Positions 8,209 to 17,441 of a DNA stretch of 64,000 bases are shown here, piece after piece. The position numbers and the translations under genes are program-made. Source of the DNA: [Zimmermannella] bifida NBRC 103089 (GTDB taxonomy: Bacteria; Actinomycetota; Actinomycetes; Actinomycetales; Microbacteriaceae); the NCBI RefSeq assembly GCF_001570925.1, contig NZ_BCSP01000001.1, positions 186,001 to 250,000 on the forward strand, given 5' to 3'. Each line of letters begins with the position of its first letter. The first letter of the stretch is position 1. Below the pieces are notes generated by a model. That model was not told the DNA's origin and made no database searches. It was given only the letters and a program-made list of their open reading frames with translations.

Positions 8209-9513
8209 TCAGCGCAGATCGGTACCGCGCAGATCAATACCGAGCAGTGCATCCACCGCGTCGATACATTCGCTACCTCGTACCGGTTGCTGTACCCAAC
8301 GATCCACGATGGCAGTGACTTCGGGCGTGTTGAGGTCATCGGCAATAGCCCGACGCATCTGCTGCACCAGCTGCTCGGTTTCGGCACACGGTTCGGTGGA
8401 TGCGGTCAGCGCGGCCTCGCGCCAGTTCCGCAGCCGTTCGGTCGCGGCTTCGAGCGCCGCATCGGTCCACTCCCAGTCTGAGCGATAGTGGTGCGCGAGA
8501 ATCGCCAACCGGATCGCCGCGGGGTCAGCACCGGCTGCCGTGAGCTTTGAGACCAGCACGAGGTTGCCGAGTGATTTCGACATTTTTGTGCCCTCATACG
8601 CGATTAGACCCGCGTGTGCGAAGTGCGTCGCGAACGGTTTCGAGGTGAGTGCGGTGGCGTGGGCCACGGTCATTTCGTGGTGGGGAAACTTGAGGTCACG
8701 GCCCCCGGCCTGAATCGTGACTGAACTCGGCGCATCCGCATCCGTATTCGCATCCGCAAGCGTGCCAAGCGCGATTACCGCACATTCAACGTGCCAGCCG
8801 GGGCGCCCGGTACCAACGACTGTCGTCCAGGACGGCTCATCGGCACGGGCTGCGCGCCAAAGCAGCGGGTCGTACATGCAACGCTTACCGGCTCGATCGG
8901 GGTCGCCACCGAACTCCACGAATTTCTCAGAGAGTTCGACTGGCGAGTAGTGGCTGATCTGCGCCACCGCAAACTCGGTGCGCTGCTGTACCGCCAAGAT
9001 ATCGAGGTAGATGTCTTGCTCGCCGCCTACCGAATCGGGAGTCGGTACGGAGTACGCAAATCCAGCCTCGACCAACGCGGCCACGGCCTGGGCAACGTCA
9101 TCGATCGCATCCTGAACCCGCACGTAGTCACGAGGCGGGATCACGCGCAACGCTGCCATATCGGAGCGGAACAGGTTCGTCTGCGACTCCCCCAGTTCAC
9201 GCCAGTCAACGTTCGTGTCACGGGCGCGATCAAAGAGCGGATCATCGACATCGGTGATGTTCTGCGCGTAATCAACGGCGACGCCGGCCTGACGCAGCGC
9301 ACGGATGCACGTGTCGAAGGCGACGTACGTTGCCGCGTGTCCGAGGTGCGTCGCGTCATAGGGGGTAATACCGCACACATAGATGGATGCACGTCCGTCG
9401 TGCACGGCAACCGGCGCGATTTCGCCTCGGGCGCTGTCGTACAGCGCTACGGGAAAGCCCTCGCCAGCGAGTGTCGGAACGGTGGGCTCGGGCCAGCTGT
9501 GCGTACGTTTCAC
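8209..9513 (-). CDS. mshC: cysteine--glucosaminyl-inositol ligase MshC (mycothiol synthesis)
   Basis: MshC joins cysteine to GlcN-inositol in an ATP-dependent step of mycothiol synthesis, the main low-molecular-weight thiol of actinobacteria. The 434-residue protein resembles cysteinyl-tRNA synthetase cut down to the catalytic core: IYVCGITPYDATHLGHA carries zinc-ligand Cys47 and the HIGH-like signature, TGRPGWHVECAV carries further zinc ligands, and GTKMSKSLGN is the KMSKS loop. It lacks the tRNA-binding C-terminus of CysS, which separates MshC from true synthetases. The start is GTG at 9513. A strong hairpin separates it from the upstream uppP gene. Confidence 0.94.
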   Translation of the reverse strand: MKRTHSWPEPTVPTLAGEGFPVALYDSARGEIAPVAVHDGRASIYVCGITPYDATHLGHAATYVAFDTCIRALRQAGVAVDYAQNITDVDDPLFDRARDTNVDWRELGESQTNLFRSDMAALRVIPPRDYVRVQDAIDDVAQAVAALVEAGFAYSVPTPDSVGGEQDIYLDILAVQQRTEFAVAQISHYSPVELSEKFVEFGGDPDRAGKRCMYDPLLWRAARADEPSWTTVVGTGRPGWHVECAVIALGTLADANTDADAPSSVTIQAGGRDLKFPHHEMTVAHATALTSKPFATHFAHAGLIAYEGTKMSKSLGNLVLVSKLTAAGADPAAIRLAILAHHYRSDWEWTDAALEAATERLRNWREAALTASTEPCAETEQLVQQMRRAIADDLNTPEVTAIVDRWVQQPVRGSECIDAVDALLGIDLRGTDLR

Positions 9514-9585
9514 CAGATCAGTTTATGCAGTACGAGCAATCACCGTCCATGACCAATGAGCAACCCGATATCGGCGGTACAAATA

Positions 9586-9622
9586 GCGGCGGCGCCGAGC
9601 CAATAGCACTCGGCGCCGCCGC
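9586..9622 (-). terminator. hairpin terminator downstream of uppP
   Basis: A perfect 14-bp inverted repeat (9586-9599 with 9609-9622) surrounds a 9-nt loop. It lies in the 141-bp gap after the uppP stop and before mshC, both on the minus strand. The stem is very GC-rich but is not followed by a clear T run, as is common in actinobacteria. Confidence 0.75.
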
Positions 9623-9654
9623 GCACCCGTCTGGGGGTGTAGCCCGCATAATCG

Positions 9655-10491
9655 CTAGGCGCCCGCCATCGGATCCAAGACACCACTGATCAGCAGCATG
9701 AGCAGCAGCGTACCGAGGGCAATGCGGTACAGCACGAACGGCATGAAGCTGCGGGTTTCTACCCACTTCATTAGGAACTTAATGACCACCCAGCCAACAG
9801 CAAAGGTGACCACCGTTGCCATGAGCGTCGGTCCCCAAGCGAAGTTTGGGTCAGGTTCACGGAACGCGGTCAACACTTCGTAACCGCCCGAACCGAGCAC
9901 CGCAGGAATCGCCAGCAGGAAGCCGTATCGAGCGGCTGACGGACGGTCGTATCCCATGATTCGACCGGCCGTGATGGTGCCGCCCGAGCGTGATACACCC
10001 GGGATGAGAGCAAGGGCTTGCGCGCCACCAAAAAGCAGGCCATCGCGCCACGAGAGATTGTCGAGCGTCTTTGCCCGTCGACCCAGCACGTCGGCAAGAC
10101 CGAGGATGATGCCGAACAGAATCAGCATTGCGGCGACCAGCCACAGGGACCGGAAGTTCGTACGGATGACATCTTGGAAGCAGAATCCGAGCACGACGAT
10201 CGGAATCGAACCGACGATGACCAGCCAGCCCATGCGTGCGTCGGGATCATCTTTGGCGACGGTGCCGCGCAGCGAACCGAACCATGCTCGAATGATGCGC
10301 ACGATGTCGCCCCAGAAGTACACCAGAACCGCAAGCTCCGTACCGATCTGAATGATCGCCGTAAAGGTTGCGCCGGGGTCCCCGGTGCCCAACCACTGAC
10401 CGAAGATGCGGATGTGCGCACTAGACGAGATCGGCAGGAACTCGGTGAGCCCCTGCACCACGGCGAGCATGAATGCTTCTAACCAGCCCAT
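9655..10491 (-). CDS. uppP: undecaprenyl-diphosphatase UppP (BacA)
   Basis: UppP dephosphorylates undecaprenyl pyrophosphate in the membrane, recycling the lipid carrier for peptidoglycan synthesis; over-expression is known to give bacitracin resistance. The 278-residue product has about eight membrane helices, the first family motif VVQGLTEFLPISSSAH (Gln13 and Glu17 of the (E/Q)XXXE pattern), and the second motif PGVSRSGGTI with the conserved Arg. Length matches the family. It is followed by a strong hairpin at 9586-9622. Confidence 0.95.
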   Translation of the reverse strand: MGWLEAFMLAVVQGLTEFLPISSSAHIRIFGQWLGTGDPGATFTAIIQIGTELAVLVYFWGDIVRIIRAWFGSLRGTVAKDDPDARMGWLVIVGSIPIVVLGFCFQDVIRTNFRSLWLVAAMLILFGIILGLADVLGRRAKTLDNLSWRDGLLFGGAQALALIPGVSRSGGTITAGRIMGYDRPSAARYGFLLAIPAVLGSGGYEVLTAFREPDPNFAWGPTLMATVVTFAVGWVVIKFLMKWVETRSFMPFVLYRIALGTLLLMLLISGVLDPMAGA

Positions 10492-10577
10492 GATTCAACT
10501 TTCTGTATTCGTTCGGTATGGCGTTGCCGCACCGACTACATTCGACCAGATTGGGGTTCGTAGTAGCGCGCCTGATG

Positions 10578-11987
10578 TTAGTACCGAAGCAGGAAATCCT
10601 CGAGCACCACGCGCCCAAACACGAGCGAAGACATCGGCACCCGCTCGTCCACCCCGTGGAACATTCCCGGAAAGTTCAGCTCCGCTGGCAGGAGCAGCGG
10701 TGTAAACCCGTAGCCGGCGATGCCAAGCCGTCCGAGCGCTTTGTTGTCGGTGCCGGCTGGCAATAGGTACGGAATAATCGCTGCACCGGGGTCAGCTGAT
10801 CGCAGCGACCGCGTAGCTTGCGAAACCAATTCCGATGAAACCGGTGACTCGTATCCGCTCACCTGCCAGTCAATTTCAACGTCGATCTCGGGGCCAACGA
10901 TCTCACGGATTCGTTCCAGCGTGTCCTGCTCCTTGCCCGGTACCGGTCGCACGTCAATGGCGACGGATGCGGACTCGGGAACGACATTGTGCTTGTAACC
11001 GCCGGTCAACATGGTTGGGTTGGCAGTGACGCGAAGTGCGGCCGTCAGCCAACTGGCCGCCGTACCCGCACGCGCAGCGAGGTCGTCAGGTGACTGCGAC
11101 CCAGGCTCAGCAGCATCAGCGAGCGACGCAATCGCCGCGACCATCGTACTCGCGGTCTCACCAAGTTCGAGCGGCCAATCGGTGTTCGCGATGCGGCAGA
11201 TGGCCTCCGAGAGCGCGATGATCGCGTTGTCCGCGGGATCAATCTTGCGGGAGCCGTGACCGGCACGACGGTGCGCGTGCAACCGAAGCCAAAGCATCCC
11301 CTTCTCACCGGTCTGCATGAGATAGGCACGCTTGCCATCGACGTTGATCGAAAATCCGCCAACTTCGCTGATGGCTTCGGTGGCACCGGCAAAGAGTTCT
11401 GGATGCGTATCGACGGCGTACTGTGCGCCAAGCCGGCCGGCATCTTCTTCATCGGCAAAGAACGCGACAATCAGTTCACGCTCGGGCGCGAGGCCGCGCT
11501 GCTGCATGGATTCGAGTGCCGTGATGATCATGGCGTCCATGTTCTTCATGTCCACCGCTCCCCGACCCCAGATCATGCCGTCGTGGATCTCGGCCCCAAA
11601 CGGGTCGTAGGTCCAGTCGTCCGCGGCGGCCGGTACGACATCGGTGTGACCGTGAACAACTAACGCGGGCTTATCTGGATTGCGACCGGGAATGCGCGCC
11701 ACGACCGACGTTCGCCCGGGCGCTGCTTCAAACACGGTGGGCGTTACGCCAAGCCCGCGAAGCCGTGCTTCGAGATATTCTGCGGCTTCTTGCTCACCGC
11801 TACTGACACCACCGCCCCAGTTCTGCGTGTCCATGCGAATGAGTTCTCGGGTGGTCACCACCGTCGGGTCCGACTCGAGCATGCCAATTTCTGGGGTGAT
11901 CCACGCAGTCGAACCAGCCAGCTGCTCGGTTGCAGGTGTCGTACGGTTCGATGTGGATGCGCAATGGTCGTCGGACATGGCAGTCAT
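10578..11987 (-). CDS. M20-family zinc metallopeptidase
   Basis: The 469-residue protein is an M20 (ArgE/DapE/carboxypeptidase-type) peptidase. It shows the first metal motif VVHGHTDVVPA, the bridging-Asp motif IWGRGAVDMKNMD, catalytic Glu in FFADEEDAGRLGA, and the C-terminal metal-ligand His in GMFHGVDERVP. A dimerisation-domain insert lies between about residues 235 and 370. Actinobacterial homologues are usually annotated only as M20/M25/M40 peptidases; substrates could be dipeptides or acylated amino acids, and the sequence does not decide. A second in-frame ATG at 11978 is equally plausible as start. Confidence 0.88.
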   Translation of the reverse strand: MTAMSDDHCASTSNRTTPATEQLAGSTAWITPEIGMLESDPTVVTTRELIRMDTQNWGGGVSSGEQEAAEYLEARLRGLGVTPTVFEAAPGRTSVVARIPGRNPDKPALVVHGHTDVVPAAADDWTYDPFGAEIHDGMIWGRGAVDMKNMDAMIITALESMQQRGLAPERELIVAFFADEEDAGRLGAQYAVDTHPELFAGATEAISEVGGFSINVDGKRAYLMQTGEKGMLWLRLHAHRRAGHGSRKIDPADNAIIALSEAICRIANTDWPLELGETASTMVAAIASLADAAEPGSQSPDDLAARAGTAASWLTAALRVTANPTMLTGGYKHNVVPESASVAIDVRPVPGKEQDTLERIREIVGPEIDVEIDWQVSGYESPVSSELVSQATRSLRSADPGAAIIPYLLPAGTDNKALGRLGIAGYGFTPLLLPAELNFPGMFHGVDERVPMSSLVFGRVVLEDFLLRY

Positions 11988-12188
11988 GCTAATTTCTGCC
12001 GCCGGGTCAGATCTTCAGGCGCGCCCGCAGCGGCTTCATTGCGCGGCTGCGCATCACCTGCGTTTCGAACTAAATGGGCCCACCTCTGCCAGCAGGACCA
12101 CCTGGACGCGACACGCGGAGCGTGCTCAGTTTGCGTACTCCAGAAAATCCGGTAATGTATTACTTCGTGCTCACTGAGCCGCACACCT

Positions 12189-12277
12189 GCGCGGGTGGCG
12201 GAATAGGCAGACGCGCTAGCTTGAGGTGCTAGTGACCGCATTAGGTCGTGGGGGTTCAAGTCCCCCCTCGCGCACCA
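12189..12277 (+). tRNA. tRNA-Leu (anticodon GAG)
   Basis: The 89-nt gene folds as a class II tRNA. The acceptor stem GCGCGGG pairs with CTCGCGC (one G-U pair). The anticodon arm CTAGC-TTGAGGT-GCTAG presents GAG, reading CUC/CUU leucine codons. A long variable arm follows, then the T arm GGGGG-TTCAAGT-CCCCC, and the 3' CCA is encoded at 12275-12277. A hairpin terminator follows 13 nt downstream. Confidence 0.96.
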
Positions 12278-12290
12278 GGTCCTCTGGACA

Positions 12291-12322
12291 AAATTGCCCC
12301 GAACTTTGGTTCGGGGCAATTT
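12291..12322 (+). terminator. terminator after tRNA-Leu
   Basis: A perfect 14-bp stem (12291-12304 with 12309-12322) closes a TTTG loop. The outer end of the stem is A/T-rich, so the 3' arm ends in ATTT, resembling an intrinsic terminator. It ends the tRNA transcript before the DedA gene. Confidence 0.85.
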
Positions 12323-12401
12323 GCATTTCACGGCGTCTTCGCAGGCGCCCGCGGCCGCGCGCCTGTCACCGCATCCGCATCCCATTGCTAGCCTTGCCGG
12401 G

Positions 12402-13160
12402 ATGATGAACGTAACTTTGCTCATGACGCAGGCGGCTCCCGCTGCCTCGGAATCGTTTGGGGCCATTGGCGACTGGGCCGTATCGGTCATGAATTGGCTT
12501 GGTGCCATTGGTGTCGGCCTGCTGGTGCTCCTTGAGAACCTCTTCCCGCCGATCCCTTCGGAAGTCATCCTGCCGCTGGCAGGGTTCACCTCTGGCCTGC
12601 CCGGCTCCGGTTTCACCTGGGTTGAGGCGCTGATTTGGGCAACGGTTGGTTCCACGGTCGGCGCCTACGCGCTCTACGGCCTTGGTGCTGCGCTCGGTCA
12701 TGATCGCACCGTTCGACTCTTGGCGGCCCTGCCCCTGGTTGATCGCAAGGACATCGAGAAGACCATCGCGTGGTTCAACAAGAACGGTTACTGGACTGTG
12801 TTCTTTGGTCGCATGCTGCCAATCTTCCGGTCACTGATTTCGATTCCTGCCGGTGTCGAAAAGATGCAGTGGTGGAAGTTCGGACTGCTCACATTTGCGG
12901 GCTCGGCGATCTGGAACACCATCTTTGTCTACGGCGGCTACATGCTCGGATCGAACTGGGAGGCAATCATTAATGTTGCCGACTGGCTCAAGTACCTGGT
13001 GATCGGTGTCGTCGCCATCGTGGGTATCTGGTACATCGTGCATAAGCTTCGGCAGAGTGCCAAGAAGCGCAAGGGTGGCGTGAATGCAGATTTGCAGGAC
13101 CCGCTCCCCCAGGACCACCCAGATTTGAACCCGCAATTGCGTGACGGAGACAACGCCTAG
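12402..13160 (+). CDS. DedA/VTT-family membrane protein
   Basis: The 252-residue product is a DedA-family protein with about five hydrophobic segments. It has the family blocks LLVLLENLFPPIPSEVILPLAGF (with the conserved acidic Glu) and FFGRMLPIFRSLISIPAGVEKMQWWKF, which contains the conserved FxRxxP-R arginines. DedA proteins are linked to lipid-carrier flipping (undecaprenyl phosphate) and membrane homeostasis. I placed the start at the first of two adjacent ATGs (12402), because the open frame upstream runs through the tRNA terminator. A charged tail of about 35 residues ends the protein. Confidence 0.9.
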   Translation: MMNVTLLMTQAAPAASESFGAIGDWAVSVMNWLGAIGVGLLVLLENLFPPIPSEVILPLAGFTSGLPGSGFTWVEALIWATVGSTVGAYALYGLGAALGHDRTVRLLAALPLVDRKDIEKTIAWFNKNGYWTVFFGRMLPIFRSLISIPAGVEKMQWWKFGLLTFAGSAIWNTIFVYGGYMLGSNWEAIINVADWLKYLVIGVVAIVGIWYIVHKLRQSAKKRKGGVNADLQDPLPQDHPDLNPQLRDGDNA

Positions 13161-13185
13161 TCAGTCAGTTGTTACGGGATGCGTT

Positions 13186-13212
13186 CGGGACCTGCGATAT
13201 TCGCGGGTCCCG
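13186..13212 (+). terminator. hairpin terminator downstream of the DedA gene
   Basis: A 12-bp stem with one G-T pair (13186-13197 with 13201-13212) and a 3-nt loop lies 26 bp after the DedA stop, followed by TTTG. It lies between convergent genes and could serve both. Confidence 0.7.
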
Positions 13213-13310
13213 TTTGCGTTGCCTCCCCGCCTGCGCGTGCTAGCGGCAACAGTGCCGTGTGGGATGCGGGTGCCGCCAGTTTTCTGCACAAGGGCAGCCA
13301 GTACGCCGCG

Positions 13311-15113
13311 TCAGTGCAGGCGCCGACGCAGCTCATTGATGCGCTGTTGAATCTGATGTGCAGTGGCTTGTGCCACGGCAGGGCCACCACAAATCCGACG
13401 CAGTTCCGTGTGCACTTTCCCGTGCGGCATGCTCGACTGGCGGGCGTACACCGCAACCAGCGAGTTCAAGAGCGTGCGCTGTTCCTTGAGTGAGCGATGC
13501 AGCGGTTGCACAGTCTTGTGCCCATCATTGATCAGATTCTTTGACCGATCTTCTTGAATACGTTGCTGTCGCTGCGCGCGGGCCTGCAAGACTTCACCGA
13601 CCTGGTCATGATCCAAAATGCCTGGCAGCCCCAAATACTCCAGCTCTTCGAGCGACCCGACCTCCGCCGCGTAGCCAAAGTCTCCGCCGTCATACAGCAC
13701 CCGTTCGAACTGCGCTTCAGACGAAATCGCCTCGAACTTGTACCGGGTCAGCTCGTCACTGGCGTTGTCCTCACGCTCGGCCTCGGCCAGTTCACGCTCT
13801 TCTTCGGTCATGCCGTCGACATCGTCGGCGTCGCCAGACTCGCGGCGGTCAAGCGCGTGATCGCGTTCGGTCTCCATTTCGTGTGCCAGCGCGCTGAGCT
13901 TTGGCACCGACGGCATAAACACCGTTGCTGTTTCGCCACGACGTCGTGCACGCACGAAACGGCCGATCGCCTGCGCGAAGAACAGCGGGGTGGACGAACT
14001 CGTGGCGTAAACACCGACTGCCAGCCGCGGCACATCCACACCTTCGGACACCATGCGCACCGCCACCATCCAGCGTTCGGTGGAGTCCGAGAAACTGTCG
14101 ATGCGCGCCGAAGCGCCCTTGTCATCGCTCAGAATCAGCGCCGGTCGCGTGCCGGTAATGTGCTCAAGCAGGGCTGCGTAACCTCGCGCGGACTCGTGGT
14201 CGGTCGCGATCACCAAGCCACCCGCATCCGGCACGTCTTGACGCACCTCGGAAAGGCGACGATCCGCAGCGCGCAGTACCTGCTGCATCCACTCACCTTC
14301 GGGGTCGAGTGCGGTGCGCCAGGCCTGCGAAACAATGTCCTTGGTGTTTTCGTCTGACAGACTCGCGGACATTTCTTCGCCCGCGGTGTCGCGCCAACGC
14401 ATGCTGCCGGCATAGTTCATAAACATCACCGGGCGAACCACACCGTCACGAAGCGCTCGCCCGTAACCATAGGTGTAGTCGGCCTTCGAGACTCGGATGC
14501 CCTCCGCATCCCGCTCGTATCGCACGAAGGGAATCGGTGCGGTGTCAGAACGGAACGGCGTGCCGGTCAGCGACAGGCGACGTTCGGCGAATTCGTAGGC
14601 GTCTCGAAGCGCGTCACCCCACGAAAGCGTGTCACCGCCGTGGTGTACTTCGTCAAGAATGACGAGCGTACGCGCCGACGAACACAGGTGCTCGTGCACG
14701 TACGGCTTCATCGCCACCTGCGCGTACGTTACGGCGGCACCGTGAAATTCACGCGAAAGCGATCGCTGAGCGTTGGAGAACTTTGGGTCAAGCTTGATAC
14801 CGGCTCGCGCGGCCGATGCCGCCCACTGTGTCTTGAGGTGATCGGTCGGCGCCACCACGATGACGCGGTTCACTTCGCCTTCGTGAAGGAGTTCCGCAGC
14901 CAGGCGGAGAGCGAACGTAGTCTTTCCTGCGCCTGGCGTAGCCGAGGCAAGAAAGTCCTTCGGACGCCGGGCCATATAGAGCGCCAACGCTTCTTGCTGC
15001 CAGGCACGCAAGTTGCCGGCGGTACCCCACGGTGCGCGAGCGGGAAACGCCGGTGAAAGATGCTCGGCGGCATAGGTACCGAACGCATTAGCTGACCGTT
15101 CAGCTTGGTTCAC
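13311..15113 (-). CDS. stand-alone DEAD/DEAH-box (SF2) helicase
   Basis: The 600-residue protein has one SF2 helicase core: Walker A ATPGAGKT at residues 58-65, VVAPTDHLKTQW (Ia), DEVHH at 154-158 (motif II), and LTGTPFRSD (motif III). In the second RecA-like lobe, RMVSEGVDVPRLAVGVYATS and QAIGRFVRARR are motifs V and VI. The acidic C-terminal part has no recognised domain. It resembles the UvrB/XPB-like helicases annotated widely in actinobacteria without a known role. No nuclease or methylase partner is adjacent, so there is no support for a restriction or defence system. Confidence 0.88.
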   Translation of the reverse strand: MNQAERSANAFGTYAAEHLSPAFPARAPWGTAGNLRAWQQEALALYMARRPKDFLASATPGAGKTTFALRLAAELLHEGEVNRVIVVAPTDHLKTQWAASAARAGIKLDPKFSNAQRSLSREFHGAAVTYAQVAMKPYVHEHLCSSARTLVILDEVHHGGDTLSWGDALRDAYEFAERRLSLTGTPFRSDTAPIPFVRYERDAEGIRVSKADYTYGYGRALRDGVVRPVMFMNYAGSMRWRDTAGEEMSASLSDENTKDIVSQAWRTALDPEGEWMQQVLRAADRRLSEVRQDVPDAGGLVIATDHESARGYAALLEHITGTRPALILSDDKGASARIDSFSDSTERWMVAVRMVSEGVDVPRLAVGVYATSSSTPLFFAQAIGRFVRARRRGETATVFMPSVPKLSALAHEMETERDHALDRRESGDADDVDGMTEEERELAEAEREDNASDELTRYKFEAISSEAQFERVLYDGGDFGYAAEVGSLEELEYLGLPGILDHDQVGEVLQARAQRQQRIQEDRSKNLINDGHKTVQPLHRSLKEQRTLLNSLVAVYARQSSMPHGKVHTELRRICGGPAVAQATAHQIQQRINELRRRLH

Positions 15114-15289
15114 GCGACCTCCTCACAAGTGCATGATGGTGACCTTGGGCAATGCCTTGGGGCGCACGACCTGGGCACCGCAAACATCCGATTCTAGCCG
15201 TTGACTGCCCGCGTGAGCAGGTCGTGGTCTGGGGATGAACGCGGTGCGTTCGCCGATGCTGTGATGAAAGGTGGGGCAGCTGACGCAGC

Positions 15290-16462
15290 TTAGGCGTCGA
15301 GCAGCCAGCTGGCGATAGCCGCCATCACCTTGCGGTCTTGGGACGGGTGAAAGACGCTGGCAGCTACGTCTCGGTACAGCCGTTCGAGCTCGTGTCCGCG
15401 ACGGAACCCGCCACCGCCAACGATCTCCAGCGCTGCTTGCACATTCGCCCGGGCCGCAGCCGTTGCCGCGTACTTAGCCGCGCTGAGACGCACCGGCCAT
15501 TCGGCACCGTAGTTTTCAAGCGCATCAATATCTTGCGCGACCGACTCCAATTGCATCCGGGCTGCCAGCTGTCGGTTGCCCATCTGCGCGATGATCTCGC
15601 GCACGCCGCCGTCTTCGGCGAAGCTGCTTCTCTCAGCAACTCGGCTGGTGCGCTTGTGGGCGGCAGCAACCGCGAGTTCGGTGGCGCGCTCGGCAATACC
15701 GAGGTAGCAGGCACCGAGCAGCGTCAGGAAGTTCGAGAAGATGCCGAAGATAATCGGGCTCGAACTCGGGCCGACCGGTGCAGTACCCAGAATTCGGGAT
15801 GCGGGCACGTGCACATCGTTGAACGTGGTCGAACACGATTGTGTACCTCGCATACCGAGAGTGTCCCAATCGTCTTTGATCGTAACGCCCGCATCGCCGC
15901 GCTCGATAAGCGCGTGGACCAGCATCGGAGTATCACCGGAGTCGTCGCGGCCAAAGCACCAGAGGTGTGTCCAGACCGGCGAGAGCGAGGTAAAGATCTT
16001 GGTTCCCGTCAGGCGATATCCGCCTGCACCATCCGGCACTGCGGACACGGTTGAGTCCAACAGCACCGCATCGTTGCCAGGCTCCGAAATACCCAGCGCG
16101 ATGACCGCGTCGTCGGCGATGTGCTGCCACACCAAGTCGTTGTCATTCGGCCCCAAGGTGGGTGCGCCGCGCTCGGCCAACACCCGCGCGACTCCCCCGG
16201 TAATCAAGTGCATGTTCACGGCAAGCGCCGTTGCCGGCGCAGCGGCGGCCAGGCGCGCCTGTTGGTGTACGACTTCACGCAAGCCGTGACCGGAGCCTCC
16301 AAGTTCGGCCGGCACAAACTGGCGCAGGTAACCGATGCGCTGCAGGTCTTCGAGGTCGGCGACCGGAAAACTGTTCTCGCGATCGTGCTCGGCCGCGCGT
16401 GCGCGGAACGCTTCGAGCAGATCGTCACTGAGGTCGAGGGGGTGAAACACGCTTGTTGCCAT
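15290..16462 (-). CDS. acyl-CoA dehydrogenase-family flavoprotein
   Basis: The roughly 390-residue product follows the acyl-CoA dehydrogenase fold: a helical N-terminal domain (residues about 10-120), the beta domain with ALGISEPGNDAVLLDSTVSA and LTGTKIFTSLSPVWTHLWCFG, and a C-terminal helical domain ending with ALEIVGGGGFRRGHELERLYRDVAASVFHPSQ. The phrase TLGMRGTQSCSTTFNDVHVP is the usual substrate-loop segment. No catalytic Glu could be assigned with certainty, so it may be a DszC-like or oxidase-type relative rather than a fatty-acid oxidation enzyme. I chose the ATG at 16462; an ATG 30 bp upstream is possible. Confidence 0.85.
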   Translation of the reverse strand: MATSVFHPLDLSDDLLEAFRARAAEHDRENSFPVADLEDLQRIGYLRQFVPAELGGSGHGLREVVHQQARLAAAAPATALAVNMHLITGGVARVLAERGAPTLGPNDNDLVWQHIADDAVIALGISEPGNDAVLLDSTVSAVPDGAGGYRLTGTKIFTSLSPVWTHLWCFGRDDSGDTPMLVHALIERGDAGVTIKDDWDTLGMRGTQSCSTTFNDVHVPASRILGTAPVGPSSSPIIFGIFSNFLTLLGACYLGIAERATELAVAAAHKRTSRVAERSSFAEDGGVREIIAQMGNRQLAARMQLESVAQDIDALENYGAEWPVRLSAAKYAATAAARANVQAALEIVGGGGFRRGHELERLYRDVAASVFHPSQDRKVMAAIASWLLDA

Positions 16463-16525
16463 GTGGCAAAGCCTACGCCGCCCCTCCGACATGCCTCGAA
16501 GTGCGGATTCCGACCGTGACAGAAA

Positions 16526-17338
16526 CTATTCGGCAGCGTCGATGAGGGCGTAGAGGGCGACGGCACTCGTGGCCGCGACATTTAGCGAATCTACGCCGTG
16601 TTGCATCGGGATCATGACGGTGTGCTCGGCGGCGCGCAGGGCTGATGCATCAAGACCGTGTCCTTCGGTGCCAAGCACGAGCGCCACTCGGTCGGGACGG
16701 TTTCGGGCAAAGCTGCGGAGCGTCACCGCACGATCGTCGAGCGCCAATGCGGCAAGCGAAACGCCCGCATCCGCAAAGAGCTGCGATGCGCTCGGCCAGG
16801 CAGGAAGCCGGGTCCATGGAATCTGCAGTACCGTCCCCATCGATACCCGCACACTGCGTCGATACAGTGGATCGGCGCAGGACTCAGTCACGAACACCGC
16901 ATCGGCTCCAAGCGCTGCCGCATTGCGAAAGGCAGCGCCGACATTGGTGTGATCGACAATTCCATCGAGCACGAGTGCCGTCTTCGTCTGGCTGAGCAAC
17001 TCGCGCGCATCCGGAAGTGCGGGTCGATGCATTGATGCCATCATGCCGCGGTGCATCCGGTAGCCGGTCAAGTCTTCGAGCAGCGCTTCGCTCCCAACAA
17101 ACACCGGTGTCGCGGGGTGCGCCACCAGCAGATGTTCTACCTGCGGCAAGAACTTTGGCTGCGTCAGCACCGAACGCGGACGGTGTCCGGCGGCTAGCGC
17201 ACGCGAAATCACTTTCGACGATTCAGCCATGTATAGCCCGCCCTCGGGCTCGAGCACGCGGCGAAGCGCGACATCTGTCAGGTTGACGTAGTCGCGAAGT
17301 CCGGGGTGGTCGAGGGAGTCAATGTCGATTCGCTGCAC
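16526..17338 (-). CDS. SpoU/TrmH-family RNA methyltransferase
   Basis: The 270-residue protein is a SPOUT-class ribose 2'-O-methyltransferase. It has an N-terminal substrate-binding domain (EPEGGLYMAESSKVISRAL), motif 1 VDHTNVGAAFRNAAALGADAV, motif 2 VALVLGTEGHGLDASAL, and motif 3 MIPMQHGVDSLNVAATSAVALY, which together form the SAM-binding knot. The start is GTG at 17338. Target could be 23S rRNA or tRNA and cannot be fixed from sequence. Confidence 0.9.
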   Translation of the reverse strand: MQRIDIDSLDHPGLRDYVNLTDVALRRVLEPEGGLYMAESSKVISRALAAGHRPRSVLTQPKFLPQVEHLLVAHPATPVFVGSEALLEDLTGYRMHRGMMASMHRPALPDARELLSQTKTALVLDGIVDHTNVGAAFRNAAALGADAVFVTESCADPLYRRSVRVSMGTVLQIPWTRLPAWPSASQLFADAGVSLAALALDDRAVTLRSFARNRPDRVALVLGTEGHGLDASALRAAEHTVMIPMQHGVDSLNVAATSAVALYALIDAAE

Positions 17339-17441
17339 CCACCAATTGTGCCAGTGCGAGTTGGTGCTGAGGCGCGACCATCAGCACGATCGCGTGCCGT
17401 GACACACGCAGCGCTGCCAGCCTGCAACGAGTAACGGGACG

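Noticed and set aside
8721-8760. A short tandem repeat inside mshC (GCATCC three times)
   Set aside because: It encodes an alternating Asp/Ala stretch in a variable loop and reflects the general GGATGC word bias rather than a repeat element.
13311-15113. A restriction or phage-defence system around the helicase
   Set aside because: Neighbours are a DedA protein and an acyl-CoA dehydrogenase; no methylase, nuclease or other defence domain is present.
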